This document shows, piece by piece, positions 44,133 to 55,689 of a stretch of 64,000 bases of DNA. Each line of letters opens with the position of its first letter. Within the stretch, counting starts at the first letter, position 1. The notes beneath the pieces are model-generated. The model had not been told where the DNA came from. It made no database searches and was given only the letters and a program-made list of their open reading frames with translations. The position numbers and the translations under genes were made by a program. This stretch comes from Evernia prunastri. Taxonomy: Eukaryota > Ascomycota > Lecanoromycetes > Lecanorales > Parmeliaceae. Location of the stretch: contig NKYR01000152.1 of the NCBI GenBank assembly GCA_003184365.1, positions 1 through 64,000 on the forward strand, in the 5' to 3' direction.

Positions 44133-46251
44133 CTAGCCTCTGTCCCCACTCCCAAGCCTCCAAGCTCTCAGAGGCAGCGCCTGCAACTTCAACGCCGCGG
44201 GCCTGATATATAATACAAACGTAATCACCCCAACAATCACACAAACGACATTGGTAATGTAGTATCCATCTCGCGAAATATCGCACGTGCCGCCGCCATC
44301 CAGACAGCGGTGCTTCTCTGCTTCGGCGACACAGTTGAAGGAGGATGTAATGAGAGCGCTTTTGAGATCTTTTTCTAACGGAGCAGAGGTCGGTGGGTGG
44401 CAATTTGCAACGGTGAAATAGTCGACGAATTTGAGGATGAAGAAGCGGGGGAATGTACCGCCTAGGTTTGAGACACTGTGACAAACGTTAGCTGACCACT
44501 CTGGCATAATATAAAGAGATTGTTGGAGCATACGTCGCAAGCAAGGTCATATAGGTACCACCAATGGCTGGGTCGGCGATCTTCGCATGGAAAGCTGAGA
44601 TGGCGACAAACATGACTGTGCTAGTAAAGGTGGAGAAGATGTGAGAGGCGATCACTGTGAACAAATACCAAGGCTGAACGCCGTCGGCGGGGAAAACCAT
44701 AACCACAAGTTGGGCTAGACAAGCTGCGACAAGGCGACCAATAAAGGCCCAGCACCAGACGTGGATTGGGGGATTGGAGGTTGACCAGCGGCCAGCATAG
44801 TAGCCTAGACTGATTTCGAAAGGGAAGTCGATGAGAACCGTGAGGGCCAGGTCTTCCTGACTGAAACCCTTGTCAATGAGCTTGAGGTTCGTGACGGCAT
44901 CGTTGGCTTGGAAGCCAATTTTAGCGATGAGGTGGATTATGATGATGCTTTGTATGTTTCTGAGTTTGAGAACGCCGAGCATACTTTTGTAGACTTCAAG
45001 GATGCCGTCTCTTTCCTTGGTTTTGTCTTCTTTTTTTAGGATGGCGAGACCGAGGGTTACGAACAGGTAACCCCAGCCCCAGAAGGTAAGGTAGCCGCCC
45101 AAGGTCATGACGCCTTCTGTGCTAGGCGTAGAGCGGAACCAGCGGTTGGCGAAGTCAGGGGAGTTGAAGGCAAGGAAGACGGTGTAGGAGAGGAAGTGGC
45201 CGCCCGTAAGACCTACGGTCTGCGCGGTGGAGGCGTAGGAGAGGTTTTGCGGGGAGATCAATGTGAGAGCCCACCCATCGACTGCAATATCCTGAGTCGC
45301 GCAAAGGAAGACCAGGAAGAACCACCACCACGTAAACGACCACACGCCTGAACCATCGCTTGCACCGGCAGCAACCATCATTTCTTTGACTCTTCCCCCA
45401 AGATATATCATCCCTATACCTGAGCACACCTGGATAGGCATGATCCAACTCTTTCTTCTCCCCAGCCTTGGACTCCATACCGCATCCACGATAGGGCTCC
45501 ACAATAGCTTCAACGAATACGGGTATGATGCCAATGTGAAGACCCCAATTTGTCCGTACGAAAGATGTTGTTTTAGGAGGAAAGGCACAGACCCAGACGC
45601 CAATCCCATGGGTATCCCTTGTAGAAAGTATAGAAGCACCAAGAGTAAGAAATTCCGCCTGTCTTGTCGCGGCAGATCAAAGAAACTTGAATTCGGATTC
45701 GGCGTTGTGGGCGTCTGTGGTGGCTCATTGTCGAGGGTGAAGCTCTCCCTGCTCATAAGATGGGCGGTTTGCGAGGCTGCGGTTGGGGACTCGATAGAAG
45801 GGTGTTTCCGCCGCATCTCAAGATGAGAATCCATGTTCCCGTTGCTGAAGCCGTTCGGGCCTCCCGACGATGTCGACGAGGGCCGGTCTGGCTCTTGTTG
45901 AGAAGGCTTCTGAAGTTTGCGTCCCATTGGAGAGTCGTCTGAGTCGAAATGGGAGTTCGATGGAGTAGTCAACGCTCGAACTTCTTGGCTGTCAAGATTG
46001 ACTGGTGAAATGGGTTGCGGAAGTCTTCGGGAGCTCGATCCTGTGCGTGTGTTTGTTCCCTGCTCTTCAGTATCGACCACTGAGATCTGGCGAGTCGATT
46101 CCTCAAGATCTGGCTCTCGAAAGTATGATCTGAGCGGCTCTAGTTCTATCTGATTGGGCGACTGGTGGAATGGTAGATCAGTAGGTTCCTGTTGCTGGAT
46201 TTCCGGTTGTAGGATATTGTAAAGGAAAGTATCGCCTGATGGAATAGGCAT
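44133..46251 (-). CDS. Acetyl-CoA transporter, SLC33A1/AT-1 family, 686 aa
   Basis: Two exons, 46251-44534 and 44475-44133, join across a 58-bp intron that splits a Thr codon. The first about 200 residues are polar and probably cytosolic and disordered, longer than in animal members. A multi-pass domain follows, with the family motifs FLQGIPMGLASGSVPFLLK, LWSPIVDAVW, LGRRKSWI, CATQDIAVDGWAL and ADPAIGGTYMTLLAT, and ends with a Cys-rich lumenal segment (CHPPTS, CVAEAEKHRCLDGGGTCD) and a last helix. The family carries acetyl-CoA into the ER/Golgi lumen for lysine and sugar acetylation. All signature regions are intact. Confidence 0.92.
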
Positions 46252-46795
46252 TCACGTGGCTAGAGATAAACTCTTTTCGAGCCGGCTCGAAAAGACTTGC
46301 GTCTTAGTCATAGCAGCTAAAAAGGGACGGTGAGTGGAGCAGAAAGGCTCTCTACTGCCGTCACAGACAAGGTTAACGGCGGATAGTCGTTGTGGACACG
46401 ATGCTTCTTCCCCTGATCACGTGACTTCGCGATGCCAAGAGTTTAAGCGCGTTTACTCTTTTGATGCTCAAAGCCTCAGAACTTACTTACTTTAAATCTT
46501 GGTCAGGAACCTCCGTTTCATTTGATAATGCGCTTCACACGTGTCATAGCTTCTAAGCTTGCCAAAGTCATGCAAGTATGAGGGCTAGAGACTCTGATAG
46601 CCTGACAGTAGTACCGTTATTTGCATTATCCGAGCGCCACTTGGCAAAGTAACAATAGGATTGATTAAGATAAATCTCATCTTTAGCTGCAAACACTTTA
46701 CGCCGGGGTTAGCTGCTACTCCACTAACTCAGGTACTGAACAGGGTCAGTCTGACAGTCACATTGCAGACTCCTTCCGCTATCAAGGAATCAACC
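46252..46795. promoter_or_regulatory. Shared divergent promoter region
   Basis: These 544 bp separate the start codons of the minus-strand acetyl-CoA transporter and the plus-strand DUF7918 gene, so both promoters must lie here. I can point to no individual element with confidence. An open frame runs upstream of the DUF7918 Met (from about 46661), but it lacks family sequence. Confidence 0.5.
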
Positions 46796-47991
46796 ATGGA
46801 TCATTTTGCAGGAGTCACTGCTGAAATCATCTCCAACGGCCAGGCCCAGAATCTTTACGACGACCCTGACGGAGCTGAAGTCGACGAGAGTCATGCGCGG
46901 CACCACTACGTCGAAGCAGTAGCTGGGTCTACTTTTCAGGTGAAGGTCAACCTGTCGTCTCAATTCAACTTCTTCAAAATGAAGCCTGAGCATGCTGTTG
47001 CAATCACAGTCAGTATCAATGGTAAAAGCTACAGAGCGCGGGTCATTGTTTATACCAAGAAACGCCTTCTGGAGTTATTCTCCAGGGGAAAGCCCGGTGG
47101 TCATACTTTCACGAGTCTCAAGCAATTCTGCCCAAAGACTGGACAATGGATGCGGAGTGACTATTGCTTCGGAAATCTCGTCATAAGTATGCGCAGCCTT
47201 TCAGTCTGAGCCAAGAAGCAACATTGATCTAACAAAGACCTTAGAAGAGGCTCCGGCCTCTAGTCTCTCCGTGAAGCAAGCTCAGGACCTCGGCAAAATA
47301 CAAGTCACTGTCCAACGCATCACATTAGAGAAGCTTCGAAATGGATACATGTCAAGCACAAAACCCATCGCAATGATAAACGAGGTCCCAGAGAAAGCGT
47401 TGAAAGGCCGACCCATTGACATCACCATCAGGTAAAGCGGGCCAGAGAAATCTCTAGGGTGTTCACGTGCTGAACATACCTAAAATAGTTTGGCAAATAC
47501 CCGTCCTGCTTCGGAACCGTCCGTCCACACCGTGGCCCATAAGAGCATCGGTGGAGAAGCAGGAAAGCCTCTGGTATTCAACATTTACTACAGATCAAGA
47601 CGTAGGTGCCGAATTTTCGGTCTCTCCATCGCTCGGTTCTAATTTTTTCATAGATGCCCTACAGGTGCTCGGATGCATACCACGAAGTCCTTTGCCAGAA
47701 GTGAAAACTCCCGAGCATCAGGCTACCGCCCCCGAAGATATTATCCAGGAAGTGCGAGACCTCCGCGTGAGTCCTGATTCTAAGGTTCCAGATTTTCGAA
47801 TGGAAACTGACGTGACTACCCGTGTACAGGCTCGGCTCGCTCTCTTGGAACGCGGCCTCAATGTTAAATCCGAGCCGTCGAGCGCTGCCCCTAGGGTGAA
47901 GAGGGAGCGCGAGGAAGAAGATAACGAAGGTGCCCGTCAACGACGTCGGACTTCTGTCAAAATTGAGCATGTCGACCTTACCGACGACTAG
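46796..47991 (+). CDS. DUF7918-family protein, 342 aa
   Basis: Four exons: 46796-47186, 47245-47431, 47489-47601 and 47654-47991; introns are 58, 57 and 52 bp. The start has a good context, caaccATGG. The N-terminal region carries the DUF7918 layout: a short ligand-like strand (FAGVTAEIISNGQ), YDDPDG, RHHYVEAVAGSTFQVKV, a middle domain, and a linker to the conserved NTRPASEPSV and FNIYYRSR region. The C-terminus is charged and ends with KIEHVDLTDD, which resembles a SUMO-interacting or nuclear acidic motif; KREREEE suggests nuclear localisation. Function is unknown; the family is expanded in fungi. Confidence 0.82.
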
Positions 47992-48116
47992 ATCGGAAAC
48001 CAGAAAGTGACTTCCATGTGAGGACATACTGTGGCTGTTCACTGCCGCGGATTCTCTCTAACTCCGGAGAACTAATGGTCTCAGGCGTGGGTGGATCATT
48101 TAATCAGTTGCTTATG

Positions 48117-48369
48117 GCTGGGTTGGGATCTCAGCAGGCGATCTGAACGAGCGTGAGATACCCAATAAAATGACCTTGAGATGAGCGGCGGATCCAAGGA
48201 AACAATCTGGGTATTGGTAGCTAGCCAGTCGCATATCGCACAGACAATGGAACTTGAGAAATAAATAACGTGAAAGTCAATCGTCATGATGACCCCTCGA
48301 TACATTGAATACCCGATGGTTACTGACACTATCCACGAACGTCGCAATGAATCTATAGATAACTCGATC
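48117..48369. repeat. Direct repeat of about 255 bp, copy 1
   Basis: The segment beginning near ggatctcagcaggcgatc (48126) is similar along its whole length to 53425-53681, in the same orientation; by eye roughly four bases in five agree. It includes gcgtgagatacccaat and tgacccctcgata. Its right end, tctatagataactcg, matches the last codons and stop of Atg29 in copy 2. Copy 1 is therefore probably a duplicate of the Atg29 3' end, now stranded downstream of the DUF7918 gene. Confidence 0.7.
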
Positions 48370-48720
48370 AGGCTGTTCTCATGAGGACTTGACTGATAGG
48401 TATCCGTGCTTTCTTCCGTCGTTGACGAATGGGACGTTGGAAATTTCCGTGACACTGGATCAGGAGATTATGGTTGGGTTGAAGGATGACGCGTGGTTGA
48501 TGTATGTGTTGTGGGATCATAGATGTAGTCGACTTTCTGAACAGAAATGCAATAAAGTATTCCGAAGAGAAGGAGTGTACGTAAAGATTTTGGTATGCAT
48601 ATCACATGAGGACGAACATCGAAGTTGTATTTGTAAGCCTGCGACAAGGGCAGTCAAGACGATACGGTGACTTTAACATGAGGACAGTAAACGAAATGAC
48701 CTCCAGAATGAGCACGATGG

Positions 48721-49070
48721 CGCGAAAACCCTACAGCGTGTAAGCAGGGAAAGCCCTGCTATCGGAGCAGGCGACGAAGCTCCTGCTGTCGGACAGACAC
48801 GGATAGTAGCTAGGGGAGGCTGTCGGAAAGAACTAGCTCGTGTGGCTCATGGAGACTAGAGCGGAAGACTTACATGGACGGAGGGTAGTCACGAATATCC
48901 TGCTGGCATAGCAAGTCTACGGGAACCCTGCAAGTCGACAGGCACAGAATACCCATGGATTAGTGGGCACACGGAAGCCCTGATAGCAAATCAGTCACAC
49001 GGAAATCCTAGGGGATGTGGGCAAGGAAGACTTGCGGCAAGAGGCAAGAAAGTCTGCAACGGGTAGACGA
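48721..49070. repeat. Tandem array of about 25-bp units, each with a different small hairpin
   Basis: A GAA-containing motif (usually CGGAA or GGGAA) recurs at 48724, 48749, 48776, 48826, 48864, 48893, 48923, 48947, 48974, 49002, 49026 and 49048, mostly 22-30 bases apart. Several units end GGCAC, GTCAC or GGCA just before the next motif. Between motifs almost every unit contains a self-complementary pair whose sequence differs from unit to unit: TACA/TGTA 48732-48742, CCTGCT/AGCAGG 48755-48771, CTGT/ACAG 48786-48796, CCTG/CAGG 48927-48942, CCCA/TGGG 48952-48967, CTGAT/ATCAG 48980-48994, ATCC/GGAT 49005-49016, CTTG/CAAG 49031-49041, GTCT/AGAC 49052-49068. No coding frame is convincing. It may be a structured-RNA or cruciform array, or a decayed minisatellite. 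Confidence 0.6.
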
Positions 49071-49281
49071 TCTCCGGAGGCTCCTCATATGGTTTACAGA
49101 TTTTTCTAAACGCGTTCTCTGTGAGCTCTCTGATATTACTAAAGAAGACAAAAGTCGATCACGTGTAACGGGAGACGGCTGGGATATGCAAACTACCCAT
49201 CTAAGGCATCCAGGTTGTTAGTCCAACATACGTACTTTGAACATGACTAAGGCCTGATAACGAAACCGAGTGGAGCTCAAA

Positions 49282-49479
49282 TCAAACGGGTGACTTTTCT
49301 CGACTCGTGTGCCACATCCACTCATTCCAATTCTCGTTGCGTCGCGCATAAAGATGAAGGCACCCCCAGAGTCCGAGTGTGATGGCCATGAACGGCAAGC
49401 TTAGATAGAGCCAAACGTTTAAGGCGTCTTGCTGGTAGACTTTCTTTCCGTCGGACCAGTGTACGATGTCCGTGCTCAT
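49282..49479 (-). CDS. Small single-TM open frame, 65 aa
   Basis: A minus-strand frame starts at ATG 49479 and stops at 49282. It contains one strong hydrophobic segment (VWLYLSLPFMAITLGLWGCL) followed by a basic ARRNENWNEWMW tail. No family is recognised. It lies divergent to the kinase-vWA pseudogene and may be a real small membrane protein, a lone exon, or chance. Confidence 0.22.
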   Translation of the reverse strand: MSTDIVHWSDGKKVYQQDALNVWLYLSLPFMAITLGLWGCLHLYARRNENWNEWMWHTSREKSPV

Positions 49480-49556
49480 GAGAGTCTATATACTATATCA
49501 GCGAAATCTGTGCTTGATTAAGTTCGCCTATAAATCTTTGTTCCTTGGGTCTTCAG

Positions 49557-52500
49557 GATGAACGACTACCGTTTCTTCAAGAGCCAACCGATTTTCCTTC
49601 TTTTACTCAGTGTGGTGTCTGGGCAGCTTTTCGTCAAGAGCAATGGGCATTCTGCGCCTTGACACTTGAATACAGCATGGACCTCCATTTTGGGCCAGAC
49701 GATATCCTTCCCATCAATCACAAAGAAGACATTGCTAAGGATGGCAACTCTAATACGTATAAAATCATTGTCGACAGAGATTATGATAAGCTCGTCCCAT
49801 CGGGGCATGCGGTAGGATAACCCTTCTCTCCAATGGAATGTACATTGCTCACGAACAGTAGAACTATGATCACCGACACCAGAACACCTACGTACTGAAA
49901 ACATATCAAACCGCAGACGCCCAAACCTACTATGAAACCGAGCGAGATGCCTTCAAAAGGCTCAAGGACGATGGAGAGCCTCCTTCGAACATCATCGGCT
50001 GCTATGGTGGCTTTGTTCGCCAGGAGACTTACAACATCATTTTGGAATACGCAGATCTCGGAAACCTTGACAATTACATGAAGCAAACACCACCTCCGTC
50101 GACAACACAAGAGAAAATGACCTTCTGGGAGAACTTCTTGGCTGTAATCATCGGCTTGGTCAAGATTCATGGCGAAGGCGAAGACGATCCTGATATACTT
50201 CAAATATTGCTTGGGTACGTGATGTGCATATTGTAAACGGTCCAAGGCTTATGCGTTCAGTTGGCACCAAGATGTGAACCCGTTCAACATTCTTGTGAAG
50301 CGTCGAGGGGCTGGAAAATATGACTGTGATTTCAAACTCGCTGATCTTGGTTTGAGCCATTTCGAGAAGCATATATCCGACCTGCGCAACGTCTCTACCC
50401 AATAGAATTTTGGCACCAGAGCATATGGTATTCACTGTCCTGGGCTATCGCCAAAATTTTGGCTCTGCTAATCTTGTTTTCAGCAGCCCCAGAAGCTTGG
50501 AGATATGACGAGAAGTTACAGAGATGTAACCTCAAAGTCAAACAGAACGTTGATATTTGGTCCCTAGGCTGTGTGTTCAGCGAGGTCGCCACATGGGTAA
50601 ATAAAGGCTGGGATCAACTCGCTGAATACCGGAACCGCCGCATACAGGAGATGGAACAGAAGACAGGGAAGAGACAAGATTGCTTTCATGATGGATTTGC
50701 TGTTTTGACTGCAGTCGACCAATCCCACGACGACATAATCGATAGCCGCCGTGCGAATGATACCATTACGCCTGAGGTTGTACACAATATAATCCGTGAC
50801 ATGCTGCTGGTCAAGGAAGAGCAGCGGCCGCAGGCACGCTTCACATACCACAAGTCACAACGAATTATCGAGGATGCCAACACCAAGAAGAGGCGTAGTC
50901 AGGGTCCAGCTTTGGTTGCGGCACATGAGGTTCACGCAAGACCAATCGACGTGCGGAGCCCGCCACTCAAGGACCCGCCAAACTTCCCACCTAACCACGA
51001 ACGCCACGGGTCTGGTGAATCGACACTTGTTCAAAGGCTATATAGTGGTCCAAAGCTACGGGTTCCGGAACGCTCGCCATACCCTGGGGACAACGGTCGA
51101 GTGTTCGGGGTTTCATCGCGAGAGAGCCGGCAGTCTCATCTGCATCCTGACTATCATGATGAGACGTATGAGCAAGGCACCTCCAATGTTGCACATTTAC
51201 CTCCACTGCAACCTGAGTCTGGGCATTTCAGCTACTCTAACCGCCGCGATCGCGGCCGCTCCTCCTCACATGATCGCTATTATCAATCGCAGGAAGCGCA
51301 TACCATTTATCCTAACATCAAAATCAAAGAATCAGGACAACCTACTTATTACAGTGACTCTCACGGCGATCCGAGCGAAGCGAATCCCATGGCTGGCCAC
51401 AATCAGGCTTCACGTGGGCGGAACATGCAAAATGGTTCCCTTCAAGCGCTCTCCTATTCAGCGTCTGATACTAACCAGGAAGACCCTTTTCGAGACAACG
51501 CCAGGAGAGAAAATTCGCATGCGGTAGTCTCGAGATCCCTTACAGAGCAAAATCGGACTCTGTACACGCCACATCTTATTCCCGCGGCCCCTGAGAACCG
51601 GAAGGTAGGAACGCAACTTCCCGAAATGTCTGTCTCTGAAGGTCTTAGCCTGAAGAGGAGCGGGCACCGATTCCCACGCGAAGACCTCTTCATGGGGCTC
51701 CAGGCACGGGATCATGTGAGCTAAGGCCAGTTCTCCACATGAGGGCGTGCTAACTCTACCGCTAGGTATTCCTTGTTGACAATGCCGAATCCATGAAACC
51801 TTATCGCAACGAAGTCAACATGGTCCTTGAGTTATTGTGGGCCATGGTAGCGAAGCATGATCCTGATGGTCCTGACCTGTATGTTAGCACGGATATGAAG
51901 AGACTGAAGCCGAAGACCGATATTCGAATGTTGCGAAAGCTAGAGAGCAGACCCGCCAAGGGTGTACCTGATATAAGACACTGCTTTGGTCAGATCATCG
52001 AGAACTATCAAAATCAATTTGGGACAAGGACTATCAAGTCCAGAATTCGTCATCCTTGGAGGGCTACTGCGATAAAGGGTCCCCGGAAGTTGAGTCTTTA
52101 TGTACTCACAGATGGGGTGTGGGAAACGAGAACAGACCTCCGTCAAGTGATCCGGACCTTGGTGGACCATTTGATTGAGCACATACTTGCCAACAAACAA
52201 ATCGGCATACAGTTTATCCGATTCGGTAACGACGAAACAGGCATGAAGCGACTGGAAACGCTAGACTCAGAGCTCAGTCTCGACTTGTAAGTGGTCATTA
52301 CTCCTTCCTCCTTACTCCGCATTCTGCCTGTTCCCAGGCCTATCATTCACCCGAATGCCTTCTAGAGTAATGTCAGTTGTCAAGACGATTAGTGACATAA
52401 CTCACAGGGACGTAATTGACACCACCCCTGCAAATGGTAACGTTTGGAAGATGTTGCTTGGCCCCGTCAATGACACGTACGACGATGATCCCAGTGATGA

Positions 52501-52594
52501 AGAGGATTTTAAGGAGAATAAGATGCCCCACGGGCATCGAATCAACAATGCTACGCTCGTTGGAAAAGGAAAGGCCAAAGACCGTTGGGGCTGA
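49557..52594 (+). pseudogene. Protein kinase joined to a C-terminal vWA-like domain, one premature stop
   Basis: Pieces join in frame as about 49557-49811, 49862-50214, 50261-50427, 50484-51715, 51766-52286 and 52408-52594. The kinase part has a lysine strand (NTYVLKTYQT), ILEYADLGNL, the catalytic loop WHQDVNPFNILV, a DLG in place of DFG, then GTRAY and APEAW. Between them the codon TAG at 50403-50405 stops the frame. A long Ser/Pro-rich linker follows, then a C-terminal vWA-like domain (FLVDNAESMKPYRNEVNMVLELL ... VLTDGVWE ... IGIQFIRFGND) and the family end DTTPANGNVWKMLLG. Everything else is intact, so the loss is recent or the stop is a sequence error. No start codon is evident at the N-terminus. 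This kinase-vWA architecture is common in Pezizomycotina; its role is unknown. Confidence 0.65.
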
Positions 52595-53424
52595 TTGATC
52601 CCTCCATGTAAGACCATGACACAAGAGAACAAATGTGACTAAAGTCGCAGCGAAGCGTCCACTTCCTATAGACACAGCATCACGTTCCTGCTGAATCTTG
52701 TGAAGGCGACTTCTTGACACGCCAACTATTCGATTGGACAAGAGTGGCCATACATATCACTACTCAGTGCTTTGGACTACAGTCATGCTAAGCGCCAAAG
52801 CGTGCGGACCTTGCATAATTACGCTGAGCTGGATAATAATGGATAGCCATAGCTTAGGGCGACGTTAGTTAGCAGATGGGTCTGATTTCCCCTGGATGAA
52901 GATGTGTGCAAACGGTTCTGTTGCATCTTTCAATACTGTTGATATAGGCACGGAGATATCTTAGGGGGGAGATAAAGGAATCTGTGCAAAAGGAGCAGGC
53001 CTGGGACGCGATTGCGAGGATACGCGGCGTGGGAAGGAATCTGGAGATGTCTCGCTCTTGGCCGTGCTGTTTCAAAGAGCTCTGCGACGAGTGTTTGGTA
53101 CGAAGGTTGCCGCATTGCATTGATGAAGAGAAACCGCTCTGGGCATTTACGTTTAGATCGGGTTCACAAGTAGACAGATGAGCCTTGGATTCTTAGATAA
53201 AAGCGCTAAGATGTATGAGTCCAACTGATGTTCATGATATTCACCATTTGAGAGGCTTCAAGGAGCTGTGCTTGGGGATTCAAACGTTATCCATCTCTGC
53301 TCTCATCGCATTTGAGAAAGTGGCCTTTACCCGAGCGCAAAACGTTGACGTTTACTGCTGCGCGTTGTCACTATAGCCAGAGAGCTATGATCTCGGGTGC
53401 TGAATGTACAGTCGATTGCTGGTG
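52595..53424. other. 0.8-kb intergenic region
   Basis: No recognisable gene; short frames only. It lies between the kinase pseudogene and the second direct repeat. Confidence 0.5.
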
Positions 53425-53681
53425 GATAGGGAAGGAGCTCAGCGGGCGATCGGGACGAGCGTGAGATACCCAATCAATTACGTTCAGATGAGCAGTGGAG
53501 TTCAGCAATAAATCTGGGTGTTTGTAGCATGCCTAATCAGTTGCATATCGCATAGGCAACGGAGCTTAGCAAATGAGCAATGTGAAAGGGAATTGTCATG
53601 GTGACCCCTCGATATGTTGAAGACCGGGTCATTACTGGCACTATTCACGTACGCCACGATAAATCTTATAGATACCTCGAC
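53425..53681. repeat. Direct repeat of about 255 bp, copy 2 (Atg29 3' end)
   Basis: This is the partner of 48117-48369. It covers the 3' UTR and the last codons of the minus-strand Atg29 gene (stop at 53666-53668), so this copy is in its native place and copy 1 is likely the duplicate. Confidence 0.7.
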
Positions 53682-55199
53682 CTCAAAGCCTGACTAATCG
53701 TACTCATCCTACTCGCCATACTCCCATGCGTCATCTCATTCGCCAGGTGTTCCTCCAACGCGCTCTGCGTGACGCTCGCATCGTCCAGATCGCTGAAACT
53801 GCTCCCCATGCTCGGCGTCCCTTCGCTACCCTCCCTGGCCAAACGCCTCTGCCGGGGCGAGAGTGACGAGAGCGGGTTCTGCTGCTGCTGCGGTGGGCGG
53901 TTCTGCGACTGGGGCTGCGACTGCGCGGATGAGGAGGACGAGTGGGCGGTCTGCGGCAGCTTTGGGGTTCTGGGTTTCGTGGGAGGTGCGCGGGGCGGTC
54001 GGTGCCGGGGGGGTCGATTATTCGGGGAGACTTTGAGGGTGGGGCCGGGGTCCGCGAGCGCGGGTGGGGTGATGGGGCGGGTGTCTGAGAAGGGGAGGAA
54101 GGGGGGGGAGTCCTCGTCTTCTTCGTCCGCGTCGGACAGAGGGTTGAGGGGCGCTTTGGAGGAGGAGTACCGTGGTCGACGGACGAAGGCTCGGCTGCGG
54201 GACATTGGGTGGGGGGCATCGTCCGATGACGAAGAGGAGGACGAGTCGCTGGCTATGGCTGACGGGCTGGCTTCTCTTCCGAATGGACGCTGCTGTTGTT
54301 TCGGGGATGCTTCGACGGATCTGCCGGAAGCTTCGCGACTCCGGGCTCGTTGGGCAAAAGTTGAATGCCTTTCCGTAGGCGTTCGTGGTGACGCTGGGGT
54401 TTGTGTGACGGTGTGGGTTGAGGCTGTTCGAGACGTTGGGCCTGGGAAAGAATAGTGAGCAACAATTGTGGTGGAAATAACGACAAAAACGTACGCCGTG
54501 CCATTCGCGGAATCTCCGCACTTGTTTCACCATGGGATGGTGTACGCTCTTTTGCTCTATGTGACAGTGAAGACGGTGCTCGCGATCCTGAGTGCGACAT
54601 TAGCAAAAGTGAGACTATCCATCGAATAGTCCTTACCTCCACTGCCTCCCCTGTTTATCGTGTATCCTCCTGCTGTACCGCTACCCGATATAGAGCCGGG
54701 TGTTGGTGACGCACCCGACGAAAGTCTTTTCGCTTTCTGCAGCCCAGCTCTGACCTGGGACAGTTGTCTTTCGTACAGCAGTGCTGCCTGTTGGGATAAG
54801 AACGGGAGTGATACATTGAATCGGTCAGCACTGAACGAACAAATCAGTACTGGTCCTTCGCTTGCTGTGCTGAGGCTTAGACGAACGTTGCATGCCCTAC
54901 ATTGCCAGTCAGCACCCGCCAAAGGCATCTATATCTCTCCACAGGTCTCACAGTCTATGTCTCGCCCTTTTGCGGTAGCTTTGGATAGCAGATCCGAGAG
55001 CTCTCGATCTTTGCTCGCATTCCAGTCCACCTGCTATGCATCAGCGTCGTTTGCGCCATATCGCAGAAACGGAGAAGCTCACGCTTGGTGGGTCAACAAA
55101 GTCGCCTCGAGGGAAGGGAAGTCGAATGAAGACGGTGTAGTGGACATTTTCGAATTCGTTGGGTGACTGTGGCAGGTCCTCATCCGTAGTTTGAGCCAT
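53666..55199 (-). CDS. ATG29: Autophagy protein Atg29, 422 aa
   Basis: Six exons: 55199-55083, 55030-54952, 54896-54887, 54830-54637, 54587-54495 and 54441-53666. The third is a 10-nt micro-exon that is needed to keep the frame between DIDW and ADRFNV. The start is ATG 55199 (MAQTTDEDLPQS). The N-terminal Atg29 domain is clear: VHYTVFIRLPFPRGDFVDPP, VDWNASKDRELSDLLS, then ADRFNVSLPFLSQQAALLYE and RQLSQVRAGLQKA. A long Ser/Pro-rich region follows, and the conserved fungal tail GSSFSDLDDASVTQSALEE ... MSTISQALRSRYL. Atg29 joins Atg17 and Atg31 in the scaffold that starts phagophore assembly on starvation. The micro-exon is inferred from frame and family; the rest is well supported. Confidence 0.87.
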
Positions 55200-55689
55200 A
55201 TGTCAAGATAAATTCCACGAATACCTCTGGGTCGAGTTGAAGGATGGAAGTGAAGCATCGAAGGGTCCACAGATATGGCACCAGGTCCCTGCAGCTGCGG
55301 CTCCACACGGGAACTAAACTCAAACCGTATCTTGGCTAGCGCCGGCTACTCTATTTGCTAAGGTAAGGTATCGTCGGTATGTACTGTAACGTTCATCAGC
55401 AGTCAGCCTATGTATAGGTAAGAGGCTACATGTTGAGAGAACTCGGACGGAGCCAAGATAATTTGGGAGTCATCGTTACATTCTTTGTAAAGTTCTATCG
55501 TCCTACTTGGGTTCCGGGTGTAGATCTAGGCTTCATCTTCTGGGAGGATTCGAGCAGGGATTCGAGCATTATTGCGCGGCGAACCTGACCCTGAATAAAG
55601 AAACTTAAGAGGGATTCGAAAGGAGTAATCCGAGAAGGTTGGCGTACCCAAGAACTTCCTTACCCTCACCTTTCGTCGAGGATAAAATC

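Noticed and set aside
48721..49070. CRISPR-like reading of the hairpin array
   Set aside because: Units lack identical repeats with unique spacers; the organism is a eukaryote and the variable part is itself self-complementary.
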